DNA of 64,000 nt. Origin: Magnetococcales bacterium (lineage in GTDB: Bacteria > Pseudomonadota > Magnetococcia > Magnetococcales > Magnetaquicoccaceae). The notes beneath the pieces were generated by a model. That model saw nothing but the letters and a program-made list of their open reading frames with translations, ran no database searches and had not been told where the DNA came from. Every line of letters begins with the position of its first letter. Position 1 is the stretch's first letter. The stretch covers positions 41,729 through 105,728 of the forward strand of contig JADGBT010000009.1 of the NCBI GenBank assembly GCA_015231375.1, read 5' to 3'. Shown here in pieces: positions 21,658-32,329 of the stretch. The translations under genes were made by a program, and so were the position numbers.

Positions 21658-23022
21658 TCATCCTTCCTTCGCGTTCAGCACCCAGGCCAGGGTGTCGGCG
21701 TAGAACTGCAGATCCGCTTCGGTTTTGGTCTCCGTGGCGCACACCAGCACGCCTTTGTCGTGGAAGGGGTGTTCTTCTCCCAGGGCGTAGCCCCCCTGAA
21801 TGCCCAGTCGCGCCAGTCGCGCCAGGATCGGAGCGGCGGGTTTGGGCAGACGCAGGGCCGTTTCGTGGAAATACGGACCGGTGAACAGTCGGGTCACGCC
21901 GGGGATGGTGGTCAGTTTGTCCACCAGGGTGCGGGTGCGGGCGTGACAGAGGGCGGCGGTTTTGGCCAAGCCTTCCGGTCCCAGCAAGGAGAGATGGATC
22001 GAGGCGGCCACGGTCATCAGCCCCTGATTGGTGCAGATGTTGGAGGTGGCCTTGGCGCGACGGATGTGCTGTTCGCGGGCCTGCAAGGTGAGGATGAAGC
22101 CGGTGCGGCCCTGGGCGTCCTGGGTGCGGCCCACGATGCGACCCGGCATCTGGCGCAGCAGGGCCTGTTTGCAACACAAGAATCCGAAATATGGCCCCCC
22201 GGACGACAAGGGAATCCCCAGGGGTTGTCCATCGCCACAGGCGATGTCCGCTCCCTGTTGGCCCCAGTGGCCCGGCGGTTTGAGCAGACCCAGGGAGAGG
22301 GGATTGACCGCGGCGACCACGGTGGCCCCTTCGGCCTTGGCCCAGTCGGTGAGGGTGTCCACCTCTTCCAGAATGCCGAAGAAGTTGGGTTGGGGAATCA
22401 CCAGGGCGGCGATTTTCTGGCCATGAAAACGGTTCAGGGCCTTGGGCAGAATGCGACCTTCCAGCGGGTCGAAGGGGATTTCCACCACCTCCAGATCCTG
22501 ATCCGCAGTCATGGTTTGCACCACGGCCCGGTAGTGGGGATGGACGCTGGCGGGCATGAGAATCTTGCCTCCCGCGTTGTCGCTGGCGCGGGCGGCCATG
22601 AGGACCGCTTCCCCGAGTCCGCTGGCCCCGTCATACAAGGAGGCGTTGCCCGCGTCCATGGCGGTCAGTCCGGCCATCATGGTTTGGAATTCGTACAGCA
22701 GTCGCAAGGTGCCCTGGCTCGCCTCGGCCTGATAGGGGGTGTAGGCGGTGAGGAACTCTCCCCGGGCGGCGATTTCCCATACGGCGGCGGGAATGTGGTG
22801 CTCATAGGCTCCGGCCCCGATGAAACACACGCCATTGGCATCGGTTTCGGCCCGCTCCCGCATCATCCGTCCCACGGCCATCTCCCCCAGGGCCGGGGGC
22901 AGGTCCAGCGTGGGACAGCGCAAGGGATCGGGGATCTCCTCGAACAGGGTCTCCAGGTCCGGCACGCCGATCGACCGCAGCATCTCGTCGATGTCGGTGG
23001 GTGTATGGGGAATGAATGGCAT
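21658..23022 (-). CDS. gcvPA: Glycine dehydrogenase (decarboxylating) subunit 1
   Basis: 454 residues, the N-terminal half of P-protein. It starts [19 protein letters not shown], the usual beginning of this subunit, and contains [36 protein letters not shown] and [10 protein letters not shown]. It forms the heterotetramer with GcvPB. A 267-base region rich in hairpins separates it from gcvT, the next gene upstream on the same strand, where gcvH is often found. Confidence 0.97.
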   Translation of the reverse strand: MPFIPHTPTDIDEMLRSIGVPDLETLFEEIPDPLRCPTLDLPPALGEMAVGRMMRERAETDANGVCFIGAGAYEHHIPAAVWEIAARGEFLTAYTPYQAEASQGTLRLLYEFQTMMAGLTAMDAGNASLYDGASGLGEAVLMAARASDNAGGKILMPASVHPHYRAVVQTMTADQDLEVVEIPFDPLEGRILPKALNRFHGQKIAALVIPQPNFFGILEEVDTLTDWAKAEGATVVAAVNPLSLGLLKPPGHWGQQGADIACGDGQPLGIPLSSGGPYFGFLCCKQALLRQMPGRIVGRTQDAQGRTGFILTLQAREQHIRRAKATSNICTNQGLMTVAASIHLSLLGPEGLAKTAALCHARTRTLVDKLTTIPGVTRLFTGPYFHETALRLPKPAAPILARLARLGIQGGYALGEEHPFHDKGVLVCATETKTEADLQFYADTLAWVLNAKEG

Positions 23023-23099
23023 GCCTCGGTTTCCGCTTCAATGCGTTAAAGTGACATCTTGAACGATCACCACCGCCCCAGTATGGCAGATAATCCGCT

Positions 23100-23260
23100 G
23101 CGAGAAAACGCTATTGTAAATGTTTTTTCACGGAGCCTCCGCGCGCGCGGACAGTCACGGCCCCCTGGAAGGGGGAAAGTCGCTGAAAGTCGGCCAGAAA
23201 AAGGGGCTGTCGCGGGAGTTGGGCCGGTCCATGGAGCCTCCGGAGACCGGCCAAGCGGCA
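23100..23260 (-). other. Hairpin-rich spacer between gcvT and gcvPA
   Basis: This spacer contains three clear inverted repeats. GGCCGGTC/GACCGGCC is at 23222-23252 (8 bp, 15-base loop). CCCCC/GGGGG is at 23161-23175. Two copies of the near-palindrome GGAGCCTCCG are at 23132-23141 and 23233-23242. None is followed by a T-run in the gene direction, so simple terminators are not supported. No glycine-riboswitch consensus was recognised. The region could be an attenuator or processing site separating gcvT from gcvPA expression. No gene is seen in 23023-23289. Confidence 0.5.
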
Positions 23261-23289
23261 AAGACCGGGGAAAGCACCGGCCTGGGTGA

Positions 23290-24381
<1,092 letters not shown>

Positions 24382-24501
24382 CGAAAAAAAACCTCGTCCA
24401 GCCTCGGGTGATGGAGGGGCATGGCCACGTCGGCTGACCGGGGTGGGTCAACCGGCACGGTTGATGATGAGATCGGTGACTTGGTGCCATGCTGTCTCTT
24501 C

Positions 24502-24531
24502 AGTATATCAGGGCAAGGGGGGGTGGGTCCA
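24502..24531 (-). promoter_or_regulatory. Candidate sigma-70 promoter for gcvT
   Basis: On the minus strand TGGACC (24526-24531) and TATACT (24502-24507) are separated by 18 bases. The -10 box is strong and the -35 box fair. Transcription would begin about 115 bases before the gcvT ATG, leaving a long leader. Confidence 0.4.
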
Positions 24532-24654
24532 CTGGATGTCCCCGGATTTTTCCGGGGTTCATCCATTTTTGGGTCAAGGTCAAACAGTAGGAAAAATTTT
24601 TTAAGTTGTTTTCGGCTGAGGCTTTTTTGTTTTGGCAGTCTGGCAAGGACGAAA

Positions 24655-24683
24655 TTGATTCCGGAATGGTTGTGGTGTAATCT
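24655..24683 (+). promoter_or_regulatory. Candidate promoter for the DUF1640 gene
   Basis: TTGATT (24655-24660) and TAATCT (24678-24683) are 17 bases apart and end 34 bases before the ATG. Box similarity is modest. Confidence 0.35.
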
Positions 24684-24717
24684 TCAATCAGTCCCCATCC
24701 TGTTTTTGGAGGTACGC

Positions 24718-25164
24718 ATGACCACCACCACTTTTGATACGTTGGAATGTGTGGAGCAGTTGAAGGCCGCCGGCATTCCTGAAAATCAAGCGCAAGGGAT
24801 CACCAAGGTGCTGGCTACGTTGATGCGGCAGGTGGATGGGCGTGTGGAGGATCTGGCGAGCAAACGTGACCGGCAGGTGGAAGTCAAATTCGATACGCTG
24901 GCGGACCGGAACGAACAGCAGGTCAAGGGGCGTCTGGATGGCTTGGCCACCAAACAGGAGCTGGATTTCAAGATCAAGGAGCTGGAAGTCTCTCTCAAGC
25001 GTGACATCAAGGAGTTGGAACTGCGGATGGTGATCAAGACCGGCACGATGATTCTGGCCGGGATCGGGTTGCTGTTTGGCTTGATGCGGGTGTGGCCATT
25101 GCCGGTGCAGTATATTCCGCCGCCTTCAGCGGTTCCGACCTTCACCGCTCCCGCTGCCCGGTGA
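24718..25164 (+). CDS. DUF1640-type coiled-coil membrane protein
   Basis: 148 residues. The N-terminal FDTLECVEQLKAAGIPENQA matches the bacterial DUF1640 pattern (distant relatives of the mitochondrial CCDC90/MCUR1 family). A long heptad-rich coiled coil follows (about 40-105), then one transmembrane helix at about 108-128 (TGTMILAGIGLLFGLMRVW) and a short Pro-rich tail. GGAGG lies upstream of the ATG. The role in bacteria is unknown; a trimeric membrane-anchored coiled coil is likely. The gene stands alone between gcvT and the convergent kdsA. Confidence 0.8.
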   Translation: MTTTTFDTLECVEQLKAAGIPENQAQGITKVLATLMRQVDGRVEDLASKRDRQVEVKFDTLADRNEQQVKGRLDGLATKQELDFKIKELEVSLKRDIKELELRMVIKTGTMILAGIGLLFGLMRVWPLPVQYIPPPSAVPTFTAPAAR

Positions 25165-25215
25165 TCGGGCCTGGACAAGGGAGCGGTCCTGAAAGATCTT
25201 GAAATCTGGCGAGGC

Positions 25216-26067
25216 TCAACCGTTCTTCAATCCCTCGTCCAATCGTTTCAATTGGCGCAGCAGGGCTTCGAGTTGATCGAAGGGCACCATGTTGGGGCCG
25301 TCGCAGGGGGCGCGGTCCGGGTCGGGATGGGTTTCCAGAAACACCGCCGCCACTCCGGTGGCCACGGCGGCCCGGGCCAAAGGAGCCACGAAACGGCGTT
25401 CGCCTCCGGAGGCGTTGCCCAGTCCGCCGGGCTTTTGTACCGAATGGGTGGCGTCGAAGACCACCGGGGCGCCGCTGTCGGCCAGGATGGCCAAAGCGCG
25501 CATGTCCACCACCAGATCCCCGTAACCAAACGCAAATCCCCGTTCGCAAACCAGAATGCGTTCATTGCCCGTGTCTCTGGCCTTTGCCACCACCCGGGCC
25601 ATGTCCTGGGGAGCCAGGAACTGTCCTTTTTTGATGTTGACCGGTCGCTGGGTGCGGGCCGCCGCCTGGATCAGATCGGTCTGACGGCATAAAAAGGCCG
25701 GAGTCTGCAACATGTCCACCACCTCGGCCACGGGAGCGGCCTGCTCCGGGGTGTGGATGTCGGTGACCACCGGCAGACCCAGCTCCTGTTTGACCATGGC
25801 CAGGAGGTTCAGACCGTCATCGAGTCCGGGTCCGCGAAACCCCTGGGAGGAGGTGCGGTTGGCCTTGTCGAAGGAGGCTTTGTAGATCCAGGGCAGTCCG
25901 ACCCGGTTCATGATGGCGCCGATGCGCGTGGCCGTGGACAGGGCGAACTCCCGACGGGCGGGGAGGGTGTCTCCTTCCAGCACGCAGGGACCGGCGATCA
26001 GCACCAGAGGCAGCCGGTTGCCGATGGCCAGATCGCCTACGGTGACGATGTGTTGCACCGCTTCCAT
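25216..26067 (-). CDS. kdsA: 3-deoxy-8-phosphooctulonate synthase
   Basis: 283 residues, normal for KdsA. Motifs are LIAGPCVLE, KASFDKANRTSSQGFRGPG, NIKKGQFLAPQDM and FDATHSVQKPGG. The enzyme condenses phosphoenolpyruvate and arabinose 5-phosphate to make the Kdo precursor for the lipopolysaccharide core. The start lies three bases after the pyrG stop, so the two genes form an operon, a common pairing in proteobacteria. Eno, often next in this operon, is elsewhere in the window. Confidence 0.97.
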   Translation of the reverse strand: MEAVQHIVTVGDLAIGNRLPLVLIAGPCVLEGDTLPARREFALSTATRIGAIMNRVGLPWIYKASFDKANRTSSQGFRGPGLDDGLNLLAMVKQELGLPVVTDIHTPEQAAPVAEVVDMLQTPAFLCRQTDLIQAAARTQRPVNIKKGQFLAPQDMARVVAKARDTGNERILVCERGFAFGYGDLVVDMRALAILADSGAPVVFDATHSVQKPGGLGNASGGERRFVAPLARAAVATGVAAVFLETHPDPDRAPCDGPNMVPFDQLEALLRQLKRLDEGLKNG

Positions 26068-26070
26068 GGC

Positions 26071-27705
<1,635 letters not shown>

Positions 27706-27856
27706 TCAATGCTCCGAGGGTGTGAGTCCGCGACAAGGAGATCTGCGTTGTGCTGCAAAACCGCATGATCCGCCCGAGTGGGAACAGCATACACCACTTC
27801 TGGTGGCGGGTATACGATTCCTTAGCATCGTCCCGGGGATCGATGCGCTGGCGCGG

Positions 27857-27885
27857 TTGACCCTGGCGTTCAGGTTTGTGATAAT
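27857..27885 (+). promoter_or_regulatory. Strong candidate sigma-70 promoter for the MucR-like gene
   Basis: TTGACC (27857-27862), a 17-base spacer and GATAAT (27880-27885). Transcription would start about 30 bases before the ATG at 27924. One of the best sigma-70-like matches in the window. Confidence 0.65.
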
Positions 27886-27923
27886 GATGTGATTGCACTC
27901 ATATCAGCGGCGAGGAGGGGGTC

Positions 27924-28646
27924 ATGCAAGGATTGGGATTTTTGGGTCTGGTATCGGTCCTTGGTTATATTGTCACCCGGATGGTGTTGGACAGACAGAA
28001 TGATCCGGGATCCAAGCCGGGGAGTTCCGCGCCGTTTGCCCCCTCCGGCGTTCAGCCTGCCGCTTCGGTGTCCGTGGCCTCGCCCCCGGTCATCGTCCCC
28101 AAGCCGGAACCGGTCGCTGCGGTCTTGGCCCCGGTGGTCGTGGTTGAACCCGCCGTGGTAATGGTCCCGGACCCCATCCCCGTGGCCCCGGAACCCGCCC
28201 CGATTGTGGCCACAGTCGCCGAGCCGGAACCCGTCGCCGTGGCCCCGGAACCGGCCCCCGTCGCCCCGGAAGCCGTCGCTGTGGCCCCGGAATCGGCCCC
28301 AGTCGCCCCGGAACCGGCCCCAGTCGCCCTAGAACCCGTCCCAGTCGCTTCGGAACCGGCCCCAGTCGTCCCGGAACCCGTCCCCGTGGCCCCGGAACCC
28401 GCCCCGGTTCTTTCGAGCGTGCCCGCTGTGCCGGTGGATCGGATCGTGACCGATCAGGGGATCGTCTGTTTGATCTGCGGTCAGACCTTCAAGGGATTGA
28501 AGACCCACATCAGCCGCACCCACAAGCTCAGCGTGGAGGCCTATCGGGAGCGGTTCGGTCTGGATGAGCAGACCCCCCTGTCTCTGCCGGTGGTGGCGTC
28601 GGCGGGGAAGAGAACCGGGAAAACTCCGGCCAGTTCCGCCCCATGA
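27924..28646 (+). CDS. Membrane-anchored protein with a MucR/Ros zinc finger
   Basis: 240 residues. One transmembrane helix lies at the N-terminus (about 4-22, LGFLGLVSVLGYIVTRMVL). A Pro/Ala/Val/Glu-rich repeat region (about 55-163, units like EPAPVA) follows. The C-terminus has a MucR/Ros C2H2 finger: Cys182-x2-Cys185-x9-His195-x4-His200, then LSVEAYRERFGL, exactly the Ros spacing. Ros/MucR proteins are normally soluble DNA-binding regulators, so a membrane tether on a long stiff linker is unusual. GAGGAGGGGG precedes the ATG, and a strong promoter lies upstream. The last 119 bases overlap the convergent miaA gene. The orientation in the membrane, and hence whether the finger faces the DNA, is inference. 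Confidence 0.8.
   Translation: MQGLGFLGLVSVLGYIVTRMVLDRQNDPGSKPGSSAPFAPSGVQPAASVSVASPPVIVPKPEPVAAVLAPVVVVEPAVVMVPDPIPVAPEPAPIVATVAEPEPVAVAPEPAPVAPEAVAVAPESAPVAPEPAPVALEPVPVASEPAPVVPEPVPVAPEPAPVLSSVPAVPVDRIVTDQGIVCLICGQTFKGLKTHISRTHKLSVEAYRERFGLDEQTPLSLPVVASAGKRTGKTPASSAP
28089..28410. repeat. Pro/Ala/Val/Glu-coding repeat region
   Basis: Degenerate tandem units of about 18 bases (GAACCGGCCCCAGTCGCC type), encoding (E/S)PAPVA-like hexapeptides. They form the extended linker of the membrane-anchored MucR-like protein. The copies vary, so expansion is older than in the hybrid kinase array. Confidence 0.8.
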
Positions 28647-29544
28647 TCGTCCTGGCCTCTTGAAGCGGATCCTTTGCGGCTTCCAGCCAGTGGATCCGGA
28701 TGCCGTGTCGTTCCATGCGGCGAAACCAGGTCTCCTGACGTTTGGCGAACTGGCGGATGGCCTGTACCAGTTGATCGAACAGTTCGACCTGGTTCAACTC
28801 TCCGCGCACGAAGCGGGTGACGAAACGGTATTCCAGTCCCAACGCCTCTAGAATGGCGGGAGCGATCCCCCGGTTCAGCAGGTCGGCCACCTCTTCGATC
28901 AAGCCGGTTTCCAGTCGTTGTCGCAGCCGGTCGGCGATCCGTTGGCGCAGGATGGCCCGTTCCCAGCGCATGCCCAGAATCAGGAAATCGTGGTCGGGAT
29001 CGGGGTGCGACACGGGAGGAGAGTCGTCGGGGGCGTGTGGTTGATCCAGGGTGGCCTGGGCGATTTCGATGGCGCGGATGGTCCGTTCCCGGGTTTCCAG
29101 ATCGGTGGTGTTGTGCTGGCTCGGTTTGAGGGCCAACAGACGGGCGGTCAGTTGCGCGTTGGACAGGGTGTGCAGCTGCGCCCTCAACGTTGGATCCGGT
29201 TTGGCCGGAGCCAGCCGGTATCCCCGGATGAGGGCTTCCAGATACAGTCCGGTGCCTCCGGCCAGGATGGGCAGCGCGCCTCGCGCGTGGATTTCCGGCA
29301 GCAAGGCGAGGCAGCGTTGCTGAAACTGGAACAGATCGAACGCTTCTCCCGGTTCCGCCACGTCGATCAGGTGGTGGGGGATGGGGCCGTACTCCTCCAA
29401 ATCCTTGCCGGTGCCGAGGTCCAGACCGCGATAGACCTGACGCGAGTCCGCCGACAGGATCTCGCCTGTGCAATCCTGGGCCAGTTGCACCGCCAGACGG
29501 GTCTTGCCGGAAGCGGTGGGGCCGAGAATGACCAGAATTTTCAT
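28528..29544 (-). CDS. miaA: tRNA dimethylallyltransferase
   Basis: 338 residues. The P-loop is GPTASGKTRLAVQLA, followed by ADSRQVYRGLDLGTGK, HHLIDVAEPGE and the motif RQETWFRRM. The enzyme adds a dimethylallyl group to A37 of tRNAs reading UNN codons. The start MKILVIL at 29544 begins at the family's first strand; the frame is open further upstream without a good start. The protein runs ~25 residues past the usual end, with a Pro/Arg-rich tail encoded antisense to the MucR-like gene, giving a 119-base tail-to-tail overlap. Confidence 0.95.
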   Translation of the reverse strand: MKILVILGPTASGKTRLAVQLAQDCTGEILSADSRQVYRGLDLGTGKDLEEYGPIPHHLIDVAEPGEAFDLFQFQQRCLALLPEIHARGALPILAGGTGLYLEALIRGYRLAPAKPDPTLRAQLHTLSNAQLTARLLALKPSQHNTTDLETRERTIRAIEIAQATLDQPHAPDDSPPVSHPDPDHDFLILGMRWERAILRQRIADRLRQRLETGLIEEVADLLNRGIAPAILEALGLEYRFVTRFVRGELNQVELFDQLVQAIRQFAKRQETWFRRMERHGIRIHWLEAAKDPLQEARTIMGRNWPEFSRFSSPPTPPPAETGGSAHPDRTAPDRPPR

Positions 29545-29795
29545 GGCGGCTCGTCGGGGTGGCGCGGGTGGATGGGGTCGGGGGATCCGGTGGCAAGGAT
29601 TGTAACGGCTTTCCGGGGGTTCGCCCAAGGGATGGCGCGTTGAGGGGCATGGGTCGCACCGGGTGTGGCGGCGGTTTTTCTTGGAGGGTCGGAATCCGGG
29701 TGGAAAGGACAAAGCCGCCAGACCTGAACCTGACCTGACTGGACCGGATCGAACACAGCCAAAGAAGAACACAGCCTTCAAGAGGAAAACTGTCA

Positions 29796-30179
29796 ATGGG
29801 ATGGTCGGTTGTGGCCGTGGCCGTGGGGGCCGGGCTGGGGGCGTTGCTGCGGTGGGGATTGGGGGTGCGTTTCAATGGTTTGCTGGCCACGCTGCCCCCC
29901 GGCACCTTGTTGGCCAACCTGATCGGTGGTTACATCGTGGGATTGGCTTTGGTCTTTTTTTCCCAGTTGCCGGGACTTTCCAGCGAGTGGCGTCTGCTGG
30001 TGGTCACCGGTTTTTGTGGTGGATTGACCACCTTTTCCACCTTTTCCGCCGAGGTCATGACCTTGTTGCAGCAAGGCCGGATCGTCTGGGGCGTCACGGC
30101 CATCGCGGTGCATGTGATCGGCTCGTTGTTGATGACCCTGCTGGGCGCGTTGACCGGACAGTGGCTGTTGAACCGGTGA
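29796..30179 (+). CDS. crcB: Fluoride exporter FluC/CrcB
   Basis: 127 residues with four hydrophobic helices. Family signatures are [21 protein letters not shown] and the pore/sodium-site motif [15 protein letters not shown]. FluC forms an antiparallel dimer that lets fluoride out of the cell. AGAGGA lies upstream of the ATG. No fluoride riboswitch was recognised in the 250 bases before it. Nearby, GAACACAGCC occurs twice within 30 bases. Confidence 0.95.
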   Translation: MGWSVVAVAVGAGLGALLRWGLGVRFNGLLATLPPGTLLANLIGGYIVGLALVFFSQLPGLSSEWRLLVVTGFCGGLTTFSTFSAEVMTLLQQGRIVWGVTAIAVHVIGSLLMTLLGALTGQWLLNR

Positions 30180-30209
30180 TGCTGTCCGTCCGGCGTGTGG
30201 ATGAGGGGA

Positions 30210-31568
30210 CTAGATGACCCGCCGGATGGGTAGGCTCACTTCGGCCAGGAAGCCTCCCAGGGTATGCGAACGGCCAAACTGGATCGTTCCGGCGTAGTGT
30301 TCCACGGTTTCGCGCACGATGGTCAACCCCAGGCCATGGCCGGAGCGTTGTTCGTCCAGGCGCACCCCGCGACGGGTCAGATGGCTGACCTCTTCCGGTT
30401 CGACTCCTGGTCCATCGTCTTCCACCCGCAGGGTGCAGCGGGATTTCTCTTCCGTCAGCGACACCCGCACCTGACCCTGACACCATTTGCAGGCATTGTC
30501 GAGCAGATTGCCGAGCAGCTCCATCATGTCCTCTTCGTCGAAGGGGAGGGAGAGACCCGGAGGCAGATCCAGGTCGATTTCGATTTTCTTTTGGAAGTGG
30601 ATGTTTTTCAGGGTGCGGGCCAGCATGCCCAACGCCTGTTCCGGATTGAAGAAACGACCGGGCACGGGCTGATCGGCCATGCGCGCCCGGCGCAGTTCCC
30701 GATCGATGAGGGTCTGGAGCGAGTCCAGACGATTCATCATTTCCAGATGGTGATCGTCGCTCAATCCCTGCTCTCCCCGTCGCAGGATTTGCGACAGGGT
30801 GGTCAGAGGGGATTTCATCGCGTGGGCCAGATTGGAGATGGTGGAGCGGGAACGCACCAGACGCTGTTCCAGCCGCAGCAACAGATGGTTGATCTGTTCC
30901 ACCACGGGTTTGATCTCTTCGGGCACATCCTCGCGCAGTCGGCTGATCTGTCCGGTCATCAGTTGGATCACCCCTTCGCGAATCTCTTCGATGGGGCGCA
31001 TCGCCCGTTTGACCGCGAAGACCTGGATCATGGTGAGCAGTCCCAGAATCAGCAGGGAGACGATGCCGTGCATCCACAGGAAGTGATCCAGATCCTCTTC
31101 GATGGGGGTGAGGTTTTCGGCCACGGTGATGATCAATTGGCGTTCCCGCAGGGTGATGGATTTGATCAGTACCAGCAGGGGTTCCTTTTTGGGGCCGATT
31201 CCCCAATGACGGAGTGTCTCGCCAGGCCGGATGGGCGGTTGTTGCAAGGAGAAGTCTCCCAGGGATTGGGAGCGCAGACTCTGGATCGGGCCCTCCCCCT
31301 GGAGCGTGATCTGGTAGTAGTATCCGGAAAACGCGTGATGGAACAACGCATCGACATGCTGTTCGTTGAGTTTGACCGTATCCGTTTCGTCCAGGGAGAG
31401 TTCCGCCAGAATGCTGGCGATCTCTCCGTCCATGCGGTCTTCCAGGTAGTTGGCGGTCAACTCGCGCAGCGCCATGCCCACCACCCACCAGGACAGCAGG
31501 ATCATGACCGTCAGACCGCTGACCAGGGTGACCAGCAGTTGATTCTTGATGGTGCCTTTGTGTCTCAT
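30210..31568 (-). CDS. PhoQ-like sensor histidine kinase
   Basis: 452 residues. TM1 is at about 9-33, a ~130-residue periplasmic sensor follows, and TM2 is at about 163-184. A HAMP-like linker leads to HisKA with the phospho-His in ISNLAHAMKSPLTTL (about 247). The HATPase has the N box LLGNLLDNACKW, DDGPGVE and GHGLGLTIV. The H-box wording (LAHAMKSPL) is the PhoQ-type rather than the SHELRTPL type. The ATG overlaps the stop of the regulator gene by four bases. Because genes for CNNM/CorC-type ion transporters lie immediately upstream on the same strand, a divalent-cation stimulus is an attractive but unproven guess. Confidence 0.9.
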   Translation of the reverse strand: MRHKGTIKNQLLVTLVSGLTVMILLSWWVVGMALRELTANYLEDRMDGEIASILAELSLDETDTVKLNEQHVDALFHHAFSGYYYQITLQGEGPIQSLRSQSLGDFSLQQPPIRPGETLRHWGIGPKKEPLLVLIKSITLRERQLIITVAENLTPIEEDLDHFLWMHGIVSLLILGLLTMIQVFAVKRAMRPIEEIREGVIQLMTGQISRLREDVPEEIKPVVEQINHLLLRLEQRLVRSRSTISNLAHAMKSPLTTLSQILRRGEQGLSDDHHLEMMNRLDSLQTLIDRELRRARMADQPVPGRFFNPEQALGMLARTLKNIHFQKKIEIDLDLPPGLSLPFDEEDMMELLGNLLDNACKWCQGQVRVSLTEEKSRCTLRVEDDGPGVEPEEVSHLTRRGVRLDEQRSGHGLGLTIVRETVEHYAGTIQFGRSHTLGGFLAEVSLPIRRVI

Positions 31569-32239
31569 GCCCGTTTCTCGCCCGGCGTGAACAGATAGCC
31601 CTGCCAGCGCAGGGTGCTGATCACTTCCCGGCCCATTTTCTTGCGCAGATGGTTCACATAGACTTCGATCACATTGTGATCCGTCACCTTGTCGAAATCG
31701 TAGATCGCCTCCATCAGGCTCTCCTTGGAGTGGATCCGGCCCGGCGAGAGCATGAAAATCCGCAGCAGTCGGAACTCCATGGAGGTGAGGCGCGCCTCGC
31801 TGCCATCCGGCAGATGTACGCTCTGGCGTCCTTCGTCCAGGGCGTAGCCTCCGACGGTCAGCGTCCCTTGCAGTCGGGCGTGACAGCGGTGGATCAGGGC
31901 GCGCAGACGGGCGAGCAGTTCTTCGATGTGAAACGGCTTGCCCAGGTAGTCGTCCGCGCCCGCGTCGATGCCTTCCACCCGTTCCCACCACATGTTGCGG
32001 GCCGTGAGCACGATCACCGGCACCTGATTGCGGGCCCGTCGCCAGTTGCCCAGCACCGACAGCCCGGAGCGGTCCGGCAGTCCGAGGTCCAGAATGACCG
32101 CGTGATAGGCGGTTTCGTTGGCCATGGCCTCTCCGGTTTCGCCGTCGTGCACCATGTCCACGGCGAATCCCGCTTCGTCCAGTTTCTTTTTCAGATGATC
32201 GGCCAGCACGCGGTCGTCTTCAATGATCAGAATGCGCAT
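31565..32239 (-). CDS. PhoP/OmpR-type response regulator
   Basis: 224 residues. The receiver has IIEDDRVLA, phospho-Asp in VILDLGLPDRSG, Thr in VLTARN and Lys in LGKPFHIEEL. The C-terminal winged helix contains SMEFRLLRIFMLSPGRIHSK and NHLRKKMG. It is the first gene of a two-gene operon with the PhoQ-like kinase (ATGA overlap). The start MRILIIEDD was chosen at 32239; a GTG at 32254 would add five residues. A strong hairpin upstream separates it from the CNNM genes, so it probably has its own promoter. Confidence 0.93.
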   Translation of the reverse strand: MRILIIEDDRVLADHLKKKLDEAGFAVDMVHDGETGEAMANETAYHAVILDLGLPDRSGLSVLGNWRRARNQVPVIVLTARNMWWERVEGIDAGADDYLGKPFHIEELLARLRALIHRCHARLQGTLTVGGYALDEGRQSVHLPDGSEARLTSMEFRLLRIFMLSPGRIHSKESLMEAIYDFDKVTDHNVIEVYVNHLRKKMGREVISTLRWQGYLFTPGEKRA

Positions 32240-32270
32240 TTTTCCAAGTTCCACGATTGAAAAACATGGG

Positions 32271-32312
32271 AGGCTCCCCGCAGGGTCGGGACGGGAGACG
32301 GGCGGGGAGCCT
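32271..32312 (-). terminator. Hairpin terminator after the CNNM gene pair
   Basis: AGGCTCCCCGC (32271-32281) and GCGGGGAGCCT (32302-32312) form a perfect 11-bp stem with a 20-base loop. On the minus strand it is followed within a few bases by a T-run; on the plus strand by TTT. It lies between the CNNM gene stop and the phoP-like start and should end the CNNM transcript. Confidence 0.6.
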
Positions 32313-32329
32313 TTTGGGAGGTGAAGATT

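Larger units (their letters stand above)
24382..24717. other. Divergent intergenic region gcvT / DUF1640 gene
   Basis: These 336 bases hold no supportable gene. They contain a perfect hairpin CCCCGGA-TTTT-TCCGGGG (24540-24557), a minus-strand promoter candidate for gcvT and a plus-strand promoter candidate for the coiled-coil gene. The stretch 24590-24660 is AT-rich compared with its surroundings. Confidence 0.6.

Noticed and set aside
29545..29795. Possible fluoride riboswitch before crcB
   Set aside because: Fluoride exporter genes often carry one, but the conserved GGNGAUGG... and following pseudoknot patterns were not found in this spacer.
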